Positions 1-12,692 of a stretch of 64,000 bases of DNA are shown here, one piece after another; the first letter of the stretch is position 1; the number at the start of each line of letters is the position of its first letter. Location of the stretch: the NCBI GenBank assembly GCA_025766275.1, contig JAFKAC010000011.1:1426001-1490000 (forward strand). The letters run 5' to 3'. The notes beneath the pieces were generated by a model. It ran no database searches and was not told the origin of the DNA. It saw nothing but the letters and a program-made list of their open reading frames with translations. The translations under genes were made by a program, and so were the position numbers. Source of the stretch: Lactarius indigo. Its lineage: Eukaryota; Basidiomycota; Agaricomycetes; Russulales; Russulaceae.

Positions 1-3000
1 CGGCTCATGCCCAGTGCGATACGCAATGACATTTCCTTATTTATTCCGGGGGACCTGAAATAATCATGGCCGCAATGGCGCGACGCCGCCGCAGGGGTAA
101 AACTGTATTACCCGCGAGCGAGCTGAGCTACCATATCATATCACCGCCAGAAGCCTCGTCAGTTTCCCGCCGGCAGTAACTTGTACATTCACGACAAGGA
201 TGAGAGAAGAAAGAGGAAGGTGCAAAGAAAATGCGACACTTGCGCGTTCCTGGCGCTTAGACTTGGCAGTTCACGCGTTCACTCTTGTGGGTCGCGGCGC
301 ATAAGGAACCCCAGAATGGAATCGGAGCTTGAGTCGGGAGCCTCGATATGACGATGTACGGCATTGGCCTACGCGGCCCCGGATGGCGCAGGGCAAGGGA
401 CCAAGTCGAGTCATCAAATGCCCGCCACACACGCACACACGCATGCACCTTTGTGGCCGTCCTTGTTCTTTTTGGAGGGAGAGAACCTTTTGGGAATACG
501 CTCCCCATGTTGCGATGTCAACATGGAACGACGTTCGATCGTGGAGATCGGAAAAGTATATCTGGTCAATGAGGGTGGCGGCGGCGGCGGCTAAGATACC
601 GCCCCGATGCTCTCTTGTACTTTTACTTTACAGTAAGCAAACTGGCGAATGCGGACCCGCCGCATGGACATCTTAACTTACTCCGGGAGGAACTGCCAAT
701 GAGCGCCGGGTGATTGACAATAATCTGATTCTCACAGGGCCCATTGCCATAACGGGCATCGTTGCGAGTGGTTCGCTTGGGACTGGCGTGCGTGCCACTT
801 GGACAGCGCCACACTCACATCCATTCAACTCCTATCCTATTCAATTGCGCTAGCACAGTGGCCTATACATTCCTTGACAGCCCGACCCTTTGACATCGCC
901 AAACCTCCATGCATCACGCAACTATCACACATTACAAACCTGCACATTACAAACCCGCACATTACAAACCTGAAGAATTGAATGATTAGAAGACGGATCT
1001 GCGCTGCTACTACTGTACAGTATCACCCTGCTATTATCGACTCAGTGTGAGACGTCTGGCTTCCATTCTGTAGAACTCGCTTAGGGGTGTAACTGAACGA
1101 GTGCTTTGTTCGCCACACACAAGTACTGCGGCGCAAGATCTCCGCTGCAAGCACAGCAACGGACGGACGGAGGTTTGGGGGTGACAACCCTCCCTCCGTT
1201 AGTGCGGTCTTGATGCTATGATATGACGGTCAGTGCTATTAATGCTGGCGGCGTCTCCACGGATACTGCACTCGGCCGCCGCTAGAGTCCTTTGTTTTTG
1301 TTTTTCCTTCTGATTTCGACGGAGCAACAGCGACGTGCTGATGATAACAGGTTATCGAATAATCACGGCATCCAGAGTTGCGGCCGCCGGGCGGGGCGTC
1401 GCGAAAGATAGTAGAAAATTAGCGAGCCCCCTCGAAAAACGACAGTACAACGATTTCTATACGCGCAGCGGTAGATCCTGCCACTTTTACCGGCTGGGCA
1501 AGCGGGCCTCAGGGCTTTGGACCCCGATGTCGATAAGATCTCGCTGATTGGCGCTTCTTCTCGGTGGTAGCGGTGTCGTGGGCATTTGTTCACTTATCTC
1601 CAGTAGTGGAGGTATCATGGAGTGGACAGAGTTCATCACGTGACGGGATGATTGAGGCGCTTTGTCACGGTTACGACTGTCGCACCCGGTTACTTCTGTA
1701 TTCTTCCGGTGCTATTCGGCCGTTTTTCGCAGGTACCTCCCGGTAGGATTTTGAGTTGACGGTACTTGTGTCACCTGGTCCCTCTAAAGGAGATTTTTCT
1801 CACACAGATTTCCTATCGCTGGCAGACCCATGATCATAGGGTTCACTATTGCCACTTTGATCCACGCCATTCTCCAGAGGAAGTGGAGAAGAAGTACACT
1901 TTTGATTGAGATCGCCCATGGAAATACGCTAATCAGTGTTTTTTTTTTTTTTTGCTGCGTTCAGTGCGTTATCAGGGCGGTTGGGGGAAATGACATGACG
2001 AATTCTTTCTTTTTGCTTCCGGATTATGTTGCGCTGTCGCCTCGTGGCCGACTTCGCCGGGAATCTGTGACGCAGCGCCCACGGTACTTTGCCACGCACG
2101 ACCCACGTGCGCTTCTTGCTTATTGTCTAGTGTGCTCGTTCTCTTTCTCGAAGGGACGTCGTTCGACCGCAGCACCGAAGGACGACTACGCTCGTCCACC
2201 GCGGACATCACAAACTTGAAAAGATAATCCTACGGGACTCGACAGAAATCCCATCGGGCAATTCGGGGCCTATTCCTCTCCCTTGATATTTCGTTAATAT
2301 TTTTTAAATTTTTATTTATTTCTGATGGCGAGCGTGGAGCGTAAAGTTTGCGCCCCCCCCGCTCTCGATTTTCAGGACGGGATTATGTGTTCCAGGAAGA
2401 AGTCACAGAACCAGGCACTGAGATAATTCCGCAATTGTAATGTCTGTGTCCATGTGTCGACCCTTCCGGCCTCACACTCCACTGGGCTTTTGTTCCAGCG
2501 TGTCCGCAGCTGGGCGTGTGACGCGCATGCTCGCTCAGTAGTATTCTATCGCATGGAAAGCGACTCCCACTCACCGCTGCCCAGGACTGTGCCGCCGTTG
2601 CTTTTCCCCGTGCAAGCTAAGAATGTTTGACTTGAGGCTGCTCTCTAGACTGCAAGAGATGTCTTGGACAATTGGCTGTCCTCCGAAGAGTATCATCATT
2701 CGGGGAACCTGCCCATCATCCGGGTCTGACAAGCCTCGAGGAGAAAAGTGGCAGTGACATTGCTTGAACCTCATGGCCACCCGCCTCGTCGATCAAAGGG
2801 GGGTGTAGGGGGTGCTGCAACCTCGTGCAGGTCCCCCGTCCCGGCTTATAACGCCCCCACCTAGCCCCTTCCGCACTGCCTATGCTTGTCCTTCCCCCTC
2901 ATTTTTCTTCCGCTAAACGTAGAGAAAATCGATGCGTACCCATCCGACTTGCAGCCAGACAGCCAGAAGTGATCCCGGAGCGGTCAGCTGTCTGGAGACA

Positions 3001-6000
3001 CCTCTGTGAGCCTTACAGCCTCGACTTGAGCTTGAGGGGGGAGGGGGGAAGCGCACCGGAGAGCTGCTGTGGTATGCCCTCTCTTAGGTGATCTTTCCAT
3101 CTGCTCGTCCCCAAGTCACAAATATTTTCATCGCACCAAATCACAGCACCGAATTACATTGCACAGGCTTCTGGGCCCGCATCTTGTCCCGACACTGCAC
3201 CCGTAAATTACACCAGGTGAATGAAGTGTTTTTTTTTGTTTTTCATTTTCATTTTCATGTACTTTTCATACTTCTACATATCGGGCCGGACCGTGTGTCG
3301 CGGTGACATCCTCGGAAATCTGATTCCGCGCATATCCTCTCCCCCCCCCTTCCCCCCCTCTCAGCGGGTGGAAAGACTGTGGAAAGACGTCGACTGAACA
3401 ATCAATCGTCGACCACATCTGTGTCTTGTCGATCTTGGACTCGGGAACTTCCCTCGTCGTAACCGTGACAGTGCGCTACGTCCATTTGGGCGTCATTAAC
3501 TTCGATCTCGATTTTCCCTTTCACGATGGGCGGTAGCACTACTGTATTTCTGAACGACCATCACTATCTGCATGAAACCATTCAGAAAATGGCTGATACC
3601 AAGAAAAACAAGGCGGCGCGATGGGTTGGTGCTAACCACACGCGGGCGGTGCTATGATCCATGTGATACTTTTGGCCTTCCAAATGTGAAGTCTCGCTGG
3701 TCACATCGGCTCCACCACAGTAAGGCATGGTGAGTATCATCGCGAGCGGTCAACGAGGTCCGGCGGTTGCGCCTTGCTTGTTTCGAAGGGCTAGAATCCC
3801 AGGGTGTTTGCGTTTTCTCTTTCTTTTTTAGCCTGGCGTCAAGTGTCACTGAGCCATTTAACAGAGCTGTCCTAATAACGGCTGTCACATCGGTTCCACT
3901 TGGCCCTTCACGACCCAGAACCCCCCTTTATCATGTTCACTGTTCCTAGCTGCCCTAATAATAGTCCATGAAAGGCTGCTGACATCAATATGTCCGATCG
4001 CTGTCCGCCACACGGCGCTCGACAAAGAGATGCTCCCAAGGACTACAGTCATCTATCTAGTAGAAAATTACGCCCAGGGACGACCCGCTCGTCTCGACAT
4101 CACATCATCCAAATACCCAGACCTGAGTGTCTGGCTCCATTCTTTCTAAGCGCAAGCGACCGTGTCGCCGTACGTCCGTGGTCTGGAACCGACAAGGTAT
4201 CCTTGCAACACGACAGTCATGTCACTCTCTTTATCTTGGCCCGAGCCCTGTCCGTTCCAGGACTAATTCCCGGGGCGAGAGGCATCTCTCGGTGCCTCCT
4301 TTCCCCCCGGCGCCAAGAACTCCCCGAAATTCAATCCACAACAATCAGCGAGGGAGAAATAAATAAATAAAAAATTAAATTAAATTAATAATAATGCTAC
4401 TGTAATGCCGATGCCAGGGTGTCTGTCATCTCGGGACCGTAGACGCGATGCGACAACTCGGAGGCGCCGCCGCTTACGGTTGTGGATCTACCTCAGGCTC
4501 TCTTATCCTTTGGGTCAACCGTGATCGTCTCGCCTTGTGTCGCGCGCCGGCGGCCACGATCTCTGCTTAGCGTGCCTCTGGAACGACTTCCCCATGCGCC
4601 GATGCGACGACTGTGGGTGTTGAGCGCACATGCGAGCACGCGTCTGTGGGGCAGAAGCGCGTACGCCGTCGTTCTTCGCAGGGAAAAATACAAGGTGTTC
4701 CTGGCAAGAACACGCGCGCAACCCACCCCCCTTCCCCAGCGCCTCCAGCATCCCCCTGCGCCCTCCACAAGCCCTTGATTTCATTCATTCGGGCTCACAG
4801 CGCGAAAACTGTAACTTACTTTACATCTGGGGTGTGACGGCGACTTCGTGGGACGGCTCTTTTTTCTCGTTTGGATTTTCGCTGGGAGCGTGGGTGGCCA
4901 GAAGCGATTAAGTTCGAGGGAACCCGGAAGATTCCTTTTTGTTTTTTCGTCCTTTTTTTGTTAATTCTGAATGCTCCGCCGCGTTCTGCAGTCCGACTTG
5001 AGAGCTTCCCATGCCGTTTGGAATGGTGCCGGAATCACCGCGCCCTGGTTCGTTCCCAGGCGGTGGCAAGATTGGTGCAGGAGACCTTGTTCTTTAGCTG
5101 CCGCCGTTAGTGCAGAATGTAAATATAGTTCTGTTCGTAGTAGGGTGCTTTCTTCAATCCAGAATGTAGACAGCTAGTCCCCGTCCGCTCTCGGGGGCCA
5201 CACCTGGATCTGTCGGCTGGGTAAACACATTGGGTGCGGTAAGTACTTACACCGCCATCACCGAGTAATTTGATCTAGTTGTAGTGTCGCTTATTCATAC
5301 TTTGCGCCGACTTTGCTCGATCGGGGCATGAGAACACAAAGCCTGACGGCATTTGTTTTTCGCCAATGGGGCCAATTTAATGTGTCGTTATGGTTTATTT
5401 CTCCTGGTCCCTCTCGGAAAAACTGTTTATCAAGCAAGGGCGGAATCGCAGGAGGAATGAGCGGACGGCGGCGTACGGCACAATGGGGTGAGAAAAAAAA
5501 AAAAGCAGAAATCGGGGCAACGATAAGCCAAGAAAAATGAAAATCGCCTCAGTCCAACCGACTTGCGTGTTGCGTGAGGACCCGCAAATAGCAGCTTCCA
5601 GGGACATAGAGCGCCACGAGCAAGTATGGATATGGTGTTCACCAGGACAGGCAAGCAGTAGTTTCATCAGTTGACGAAGGGGCTCAGAGAGTTCAATGTC
5701 AGAGAGTTCAACCATGTTGAACTTGGTCATGCGTGAGGATGACATAATAATTTCAATTACGTGGCCCATCCCGGAGGCATTTCATCGGGAAGTTGGAAAT
5801 TTATGTATGGAGGCATCGAGATCTAGCATGACTGAATGGGTTATTCCGTCATTACAAAAACCTTTGCCTCGTGTCTTATTTCCGCAAGGCGAGACTTTGT
5901 AAGTCGTGCAGTAAGGAAATACTCCAAACGTTCAAAAGAGGCCTCGTATTCACGAGTCTGCATGCAGTATGAGGACGGCCAAAGTCAAAACGAGAGTGTG

Positions 6001-6940
6001 GCGAACGATCAGCCTTAGTCTCAATCGTAAAAAGGTCCAGGGACTTGTTAAGTGGATAACATATTACCAACCGATAGGCTATTTCTGAGATGCGGGTCAA
6101 GAATAAGATGCCACCACCCCCAACTGGAAACAGGAATCTGTGAACCTTCGACTTTTTAGAGTTCAGAGCCCAGATTCTGGACCCCCCCCAGCCTGAGGCC
6201 GCCCGTAAGGAGGCCGCCGCAAACCTCGGAGTAAGCGGTCAGATGAGTCCGGGGGCAGAAAAAAAAATAATCGTTCAAGGGTGTCGTAGAATGACTTCCC
6301 GAAATGTCACCCCAGAAGGTCGGGAATCCCCCACCCTAGAGACCAGAGCACAACAACGTTGGCAGGCTGACGTGAGAGTGATATCTCGCCCCCCTCCTGA
6401 TGGCGGGCGCCGGAGGCTAACTTAGTGATGTTGCAATCTTGATGGGGCAAACAGAGATTGCCACTAACGCCAGATCTGTGCTAGTGTCAGACCGTGTGCG
6501 AGACGACTTTAAGAAACAAGGAAGTACAACACACACCAAGGAAGGGCTTGTGGTGCATAGGAACAGGCATTCTCGCTGGGACCTGAGGCCTGAGCTCGTT
6601 GATCAAACGCCTAACTCTTGTAAGCATTTGCGCAGTATAGCTTCTGCGATTTCCAGTTGAGATGTGAAGATGTAGGGTCGATGTGAAGAGACCGCCAGCC
6701 CCAGCTCTTCCGGAAAATCAGGGTGTCGAGTTGAGCTCGCACGGGGTCCGGAATGCGTGGAAGCGGCCGGCAGAGGGTAACCCAATAAGGAAATGAAGGT
6801 CGGAGTAGAGGGCGCCGAGCCGGGAAAAGTGTAAGCGAAAATAAATGAAAATTAAATCTGATAATCCGTATGTGGTAAAACCCCTGAAATATTACAGCAA
6901 GCGCGTGTCTAGTGTGCGTTGAACTTCGGGGCTATCTATC
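1..6940. other. Gene-poor region upstream of the HMG-box gene
   Basis: I see no convincing gene on either strand. The open frames here are short, overlap one another, and show no recognisable domain or consistent splice pattern. The sequence has several homopolymer runs (for example T runs near 1940 and 3228, and C runs near 3342) and CT-rich patches. The part nearest the HMG-box gene is presumably its 5' regulatory region. A decayed element or a non-coding transcript cannot be excluded by eye. Confidence 0.5.
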
Positions 6941-6941
6941 A

Positions 6942-6947
6942 TATAAA
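6942..6947 (+). promoter_or_regulatory. TATA box of the HMG-box gene
   Basis: TATAAA lies 124 bp upstream of the ATG at 7066. The spacing would give a 5' UTR of roughly 90 nt. The motif and spacing are seen; promoter use is inferred. Confidence 0.45.
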
Positions 6948-7065
6948 GCGGTTCAGCGCTGCTATGGGCTTCTTGTGCATAAGTATTCCGTACCCCCCGA
7001 AATAAGACATCCCTGTTATCCCTCTTCAGCGATACCTTCCCCTCTCTGCTGATACTTCTGTGAAC

Positions 7066-8745
7066 ATGCCTGCTGAGCGAACGCGATCCCTTAAGAAGGA
7101 GAAGGAGGACACAGATGGTGAGTGAGCCGTTCTCCCCCTCATCGCCGCACACCAGGCTCATCTCAAGTGCAGGAGTCCAGCTTACCTGGACCGACACTAT
7201 AGAGTCTGCCACTGCCTCCCAGCAGATCGCTTTTGCCCCTGCCGTCACTCCGGGCACATTCACGGAGGAGTCCTTCGTTGATAGCACAGAGACCACACCC
7301 TCTCTCTTCCCATCGAACCCAGATGGCACTGTGCCGCGCAAGCCAGGACACGGGAAGAAGAAGGCGGAGGACCACATCCCGCGACCCCCGAACGCCTTCA
7401 TCCTCTTCCGCTCGTCCTTCATCAAGAGCCGACACGTCTCCACAGAGGTCGAGACGAACCACAGCACGCTATCGAAGATCATCGGGCTCACCTGGCAGAA
7501 CATGCCACACGAGGAGCGCCAGTTCTGGCACAGCAAGGCCAAACTCGCGCAGGCCGAGCACAAGCGCAAGTTCCCGGACTACGCGTTCCGCCCCTCGCAT
7601 GTGCGGAGCAAGGGCGGCGCCGCGGCAGAGAAGCGCAAGGTGCGCGAGGTCGGCCCCAAGGACATGAAGCGGTGTGCCAAGATTGCGCAGCTGCTCGTCG
7701 AGGGCAAGAAGGGTGCGGACCTGCAGGCTGCCGTCGAGGAGTTCGACAAGAACCACGTACCGGTCATCGTCACGCGCTTCGATACCCCCATCACCGCGCG
7801 CTCCTTCCGTCGTTCCGTGTCCGAGCCCGCGCCCGACACTGACCCGTCCGCGCCTGCGTTCCTCCGTCCGGATCCCATACTGTCCTCCCGCCGTCTCAGA
7901 GCAACCAGTTCCCAGCCCGATATGTCGCACCCGTCGAGCGCTGTGGAAGATCAATCCGCCATGGACGCCTGTTCCCCATTCTCGTCTTGGTCCCCTTCTT
8001 GCTCTTCTGTCTTTGGCTCTTCACCATTCGCAAATATCGCCGAGAGTACCGATACATTACCGGATGCCACATGGAGCGACATGCCCCCTCTTGTGCTCCC
8101 TCCCGTTTCCCACATAGACGACGCGTTCGTCACTAAACAAGCACCTTCTCTTGTAAGTATCCCTAGACTGCGTTCTTGCGTACCAGGTTGCCGATCTTTG
8201 TCTCTTCTTTATAGGATTTTAACACATTCGTTTTTCACGAAGCGCCAGCTTCATGCATTGATGATTCCATCGACCCTCTCAGCCCCGTGCTCGACAACGA
8301 GTCGTACGGTGCGTTCCACGCGGAGACCCCAGTGTCATTCCCATCACCCCTCAACATGTCCTTCTTGGACGAGGCGTGGTCGCCCTCGCCGTTCCCGAGT
8401 TCACCCTGTACGCCGATCAACTATCCAGGAGGGCAATTCTCTCCTGTAGAGGCGGTGCCGGCGCCGTCTACCCCAGCGTACGATCCATACAACAACATCA
8501 TGGCGCAATTGGATTCTTGTGGCGACATCAGGTTTGACTGTAGTCAAAGACCTGGAGCAGGGCTCGGTGGCGACCCTTTGACACATCTGTCGGATCTCCA
8601 CCAACCAGAACAGCAGAGTTCATACCCCACTTCGAAGGGGTTCTCGGCGTCATTCCAGTTTTTCAGTCAGAAGCACCCCGTGTCAGAGGTAGCAGCCATA
8701 GACTTCACGGACATGTTCGCGTCCGCTCAGAGTTTCAGTTTCTGA
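7066..8745 (+). CDS. HMG-box transcription factor (MATA/SOX-type HMG domain)
   Basis: Three exons are read: 7066-7117, 7173-8152 and 8215-8745. The introns of 55 bp (GTGAGT...GCAG) and 62 bp (GTAAGT...ATAG) keep frame and give 520 residues. A single sequence-specific HMG box spans about residues 86-157. It opens with RPPNAFILFR, contains the NHSTLSKIIGLTW segment and ends near the PDYAFRP motif, as in MAT-A/Ste11/Pcc1-type fungal HMG proteins. Such proteins bend DNA and control mating, sexual development or filamentation. The rest is low complexity, rich in Ser and Pro, and probably an activation region. The ATG was chosen because it precedes a good donor site and joins the HMG frame; a later start at 7115 would read through the first intron. 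Which Agaricomycete HMG subfamily it belongs to is not resolved. Confidence 0.85.
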
Positions 8746-10971
8746 CCTCGGCTTGCTTTCCTATCCTATCTTGTGCTGTTGTTGTTGGACCACCCACCCC
8801 CACCACCCACGATGCATGTAGCGGTAATGGCGTTCTCTCCTTTGTATATTTGTTGTATCTTGCTTGGCCTATTATTGGATAGCGCATTGTATCATTTATC
8901 CCACAATTCCCGCCTTTTTTCCTTGTACACGATTGCACTTTGACGAAATTCAATTTATTTGTATATACTTGCCGTGCGTAGTATCAATGACAAGAATGGT
9001 GCCGTGATGTTGCGGAACATCTGATGGACGCCCGGTTCTAATTTGCCACCGCCGGCGATGGTATTGATAACGCCGATCAGCTGACGGCGGGGGCTTACGG
9101 CAAATCGTGTCGCACGTGGGAGCCCGCGTATCCCAGAGCTGCGCAAATGGAGATAGAAGACGGCGCACGGGGGAGTTCGGCCCGGATTACGGGCAAAGAA
9201 AAATCGAGGGTCCAACGCACGCATCGTACGGGCGGCGTACTGTCTTGTCCATATCCTGACGGGCACGAGGCAGGGTGTAAATGGAGCCCCGGAGGTACTG
9301 TACCACTGTTCGGTTCACTGCGACGATGAGGCACCAGATACTGGCAACCCTGCTTCCAGGGGCCTAAGCGAATTAATAAACACCGTTTGGTGGCTCAGCG
9401 TTCATGGGATGATCTAAGGTTTGGGGTACTGTAGAAAAATACACGGAGCCCATCAGACGAACAGGAACCGCGTAAGTGAAGGGAGATGGGAACGCCGAGG
9501 ACTGCCCGTAAAAGATTGGGGACAATTTTCTGAGAAGCACAGAATAATTGCCTTATTGCGTTGGGGTTTCGGCCAAGACCGGGGGATGGGGATGGAGAAC
9601 ATCAAGGTCCCGACGCCGAAGGACGATGCTGTAGGGAATTGACAAAAAGACCATGTGGATATGGAGGACGAAAAAAGCCAACGATTACGAGAGATGAGGG
9701 GAATGTGATAGAGTTGACAGATGGGAGAAAGAGTGGAGATGAGAAACACAAAATGACACATAACCTACGAACACGGAAGCAAGGTAGGAGACCGTCGCAC
9801 ATGGACAGTCTTGCTCGTGACATGAGAACCGGGTGGATAACAATAAGGAAACGTTATCAGTCGATAGGAAATGCCGCGGCTGATACCATAGCCAGAGGTG
9901 GAGAGACGGCGGGCGCAGCGAGGGGTGGTATAGCCTAAGCCAGACACAAACCGAAGGCAAGGATGCGGATCCAGTGTCAGCTTGCGGAGAAAGGGACAAT
10001 CGAACACACCCAAGGTCTAAGCGCGAGACAAGGTCGGCAGTTCGCGTGTCAGTTTTGCAGGCGCCAAGAGAAGAGGACAGGTTTCGCGAGCGCGCACGAC
10101 GCTAGGGAAGAGTATGCTGGGACTGTAAATTGGTGGCCCTAAAAAAACCAGGATCCTTTTAACTTCAAACATGTCCCAGTTGCTCGAGTCAGCAGCGCCT
10201 GCGAGCCCAAGTTGGAAGACAAAGGAAAATGCGTGTTAGGAAATCCCCATCAGGCGTCGGTGCCCCGAAAAGGAAAGTAGGTGAGACAAACCGGCATATA
10301 CGTGCGTCTCACACCCTGTCTTGATGAGATTTCAAACTCGTCTCGAGGGGGTGGCTGAAGACAATAGGACAGCTGGACAATAGAGCAGACAGATATGGCG
10401 ACGCACAATTGTCCTCGCTCACATCCCGCGGAGGGGCTATAGATAACTAGCTCGTGAATGGACCCAAAAAGGGAGGAGCACCGAAGAGCTCTCATGTTCT
10501 TCGGTTCAACTTTACACGCGAGCTGACTCGAGTGGGAAATTGCGATAATTGCGGTGAGAGCATACATTTGAGAAATTCTGCCAGACCAGCATATAGCTGC
10601 CTGTCGTCGCGATTCGAAAGGCCCCAGCCAAGCGAAAAGTGTGTCAACGAGGCTGGCCCACGCTAGTACTTGTAAGTAAATTGTTTTTGGCAGCGTCACC
10701 ACGTTATGTCAGACAGCTCACCACGTCATGCCAGACAGGCTCTCGGTATCGTAATTGGGACTCGCGCCGTCAGATCGCCTTCACTTATTGGTCCATTCGT
10801 GGCATCGTTAGAGAACTTGAGTGTCCGAGCTGGGTTGAAAGAGGTTGGGCTTCGGTCTCAACACGCAGTTGCAAGTCCGTTGCAGGTTGCAAAGGGAGTA
10901 GGAGGTGTGTCACACGGTCACACACGCGTGACGGAACATTTGTTCAGACCGCTCGACGTTGCATTGTCCAA
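8746..10971. other. Intergenic region between the HMG-box gene and the exosome gene
   Basis: No supported gene. The part from 9420 to 9900 is strongly purine-rich on the plus strand, which creates long but unconvincing open frames on both strands. The last few hundred bases should contain the promoter of the RRP46-like gene; no clear TATA box is seen. Confidence 0.45.
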
Positions 10972-11830
10972 ATGGCTGTCTTGCGAGCTGATGGTCGGGG
11001 AAACGAAGATTTAAGGCCTCTGGGTATCGTTTACGAGAGGCTCGCAAGGGTGGATGGGTCAGCGCGGTTTGGATTTGGTACGTTCCTATGTGCGCCGCCT
11101 CTTAGCATTTGACTCTCATGTTTGTCAAGGCGAGATGGAAGCCCTCGCTTCAGTTTCGGGTCCCATCGAGGTCCGGCTTGCCGCGGAGCAGCCGTCGAGG
11201 GCCACCATCGAGGTCAGCGTCAGACCACTGTCGTCGCTTCCCGGCACGGAATCCAAAGCTCTCGCCGCGTCGTTGCGGGGTCTGCTCGCGCCGTCCATCA
11301 TCTTATCACGTAACCCGAGGACGCTTATCCAGCTCGTGGTCCAATCTCTGACTCCTTCCCTCACCGATCGCTTCTCCCCATCCTTGGTTGCCGCATGTAT
11401 CAATGCCGCTTCGCTATCTCTCTTAAATGGAGGATCCATACCCATGACGGGGGTTGTTTGCGCTGCTGCTGTCGCATCGCTCCACCCTGCATCCGAAGAA
11501 GCCACTTCCACTCTTGTGCTTGATCCTTCTGAAGCGGAGTCCCATCCAGCAGCAGCTTCTGGTTGTTTCGCCTACCTGTTCACCACTGAGGCCGGCGAGT
11601 CCCAAGAATCACCTGTGACCCCCGGTGCGAGACTAGTCTGGACGAACTGGCATGCGAAGAATGGCTCATTTGACGAAGGCGAACTTTCACGTGCAAGAGC
11701 ACTGGGTCTTGTAGGTGCAGAGGCCGTATGGAGAGCAATCAAGCGGAGCGTTCCGCAAATGGACGGCTTACCTTCTCTGCCTCCAGTAGGCCAAATGTCT
11801 GAGGGCGCTGGAAGGCACAGCACAAAGTGA
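10972..11830 (+). CDS. RRP46: Exosome complex ring subunit, RRP46-like (RNase PH-fold)
   Basis: Two exons, 10972-11077 and 11130-11830, are joined over a 52-bp GTACGT...CAAG intron and give 268 residues. The N-terminus carries the RRP46 signature: a DGR near residue 8, then LRPLG, then ARVDGSARFGFGE split by the intron, then the GPIEV strand. The middle contains the NGGSIPMTGVVCAA segment typical of the second half of the RNase PH fold. RRP46 is one of six RNase PH-like proteins that form the exosome barrel in nucleus and cytoplasm. In eukaryotes it is structural rather than catalytic; that is family knowledge. The exon-1 ATG is supported because the frame upstream of the intron supplies the conserved start that the long downstream open frame lacks. 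The length is slightly above the usual 230-250 residues. Confidence 0.85.
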
Positions 11831-12692
11831 GGATGGTATCAAGGTTGGCGACCGGGAGTCGGACGACTCCAAAATAGAGATCTAGTGCCCAGCTGTATGA
11901 AATCGCTGTTCTGGTCTTGGTGTATTGATCGACCTGCTAACGTCTGCTTCAAAGAAGGTTGGTGTCACAGCCAACTATCGTGGTTCGGCCACAAGTTGTA
12001 CCACCACTGGATTTGGTCCTCCAGTTGGCTCCGGACCCGCTCACTCACAAGCAATTTCCGTAAGCGCCCGGATGTTACTCCGGGACGTCATCCTGGGGCG
12101 GCTGGGGCTGATAACTCGAACACGAGGCCGAATTGTACCTGTTGTAATTACGATATTAGCCTGGGCACGCGTTCTTGGGCAGGTGGCGTGGGGCGCATAT
12201 GAGTTCCTAAGTTGGGTTGCGTTCCATCGATTGATGGTCCAGCCCGGTGTCCCCAGTTGTTAGTATTGTAGCTCCGAATACGATGGTATAATACCCTTCA
12301 TCGCTCTGATCACTCAGGGTAGCGTCGTCGTTCGGTTCGCCACCCCGACACCTCCAGAGCGATCCCGAGCCTTCTAGCAACTTTACCGAGCAAAATTACC
12401 CGTTTGGGGTGAAGGAGCCGGCCGAACGAGCGTCTCGCTGGCAGTAGGGGTCATCAAGTTCGAATCGAACCAGTGCCTTTCCACCTGAGAGCTGTGCTCT
12501 ATCACTCTCTTGTGTCAGTCGACTGTTACACTTTCCTCCTTTTCCTTCTATCACACCGTGCCCGACATATAGCCCCCACTACGCTACTATCACTATTTCT
12601 TTTTCTACGGACTTCATCGGCCTTTGCGCAATTTTCACCCGACAGCTGACTTTTACTGTTTTATTAACTACAAATCCGTTGCACGGTTTTAC
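11831..12692. other. Intergenic spacer with CT-rich tract before the DUF6699-type gene
   Basis: An open frame at 11925-12263 overlaps the likely 3' UTR of the exosome gene and has no recognisable domain. A CT-rich stretch around 12510-12610 precedes the next gene and resembles a fungal core promoter or transcription start region. A short tRNA-like stretch near 12430-12515 was examined and not accepted. Confidence 0.4.

Noticed and set aside
4482..4788. Overlapping open frames of 73-98 codons on both strands
   Set aside because: GC-rich stretch free of stops in several frames at once; no domain or splice support.
10250..10702. 150-codon open frame on the minus strand upstream of the exosome gene
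   Set aside because: No domain, odd composition, and it overlaps the likely promoter of the RRP46-like gene.
11925..12263. 112-codon open frame after the exosome gene
   Set aside because: No similarity I recognise; lies in the probable 3' UTR.
12430..12515. Possible tRNA gene on the minus strand (TAGAGC and GGTTCGATTC-like motifs)
   Set aside because: No acceptable anticodon stem, T-stem or acceptor stem can be folded, and the D-arm 5' half is missing. At most a decayed tRNA-derived piece.
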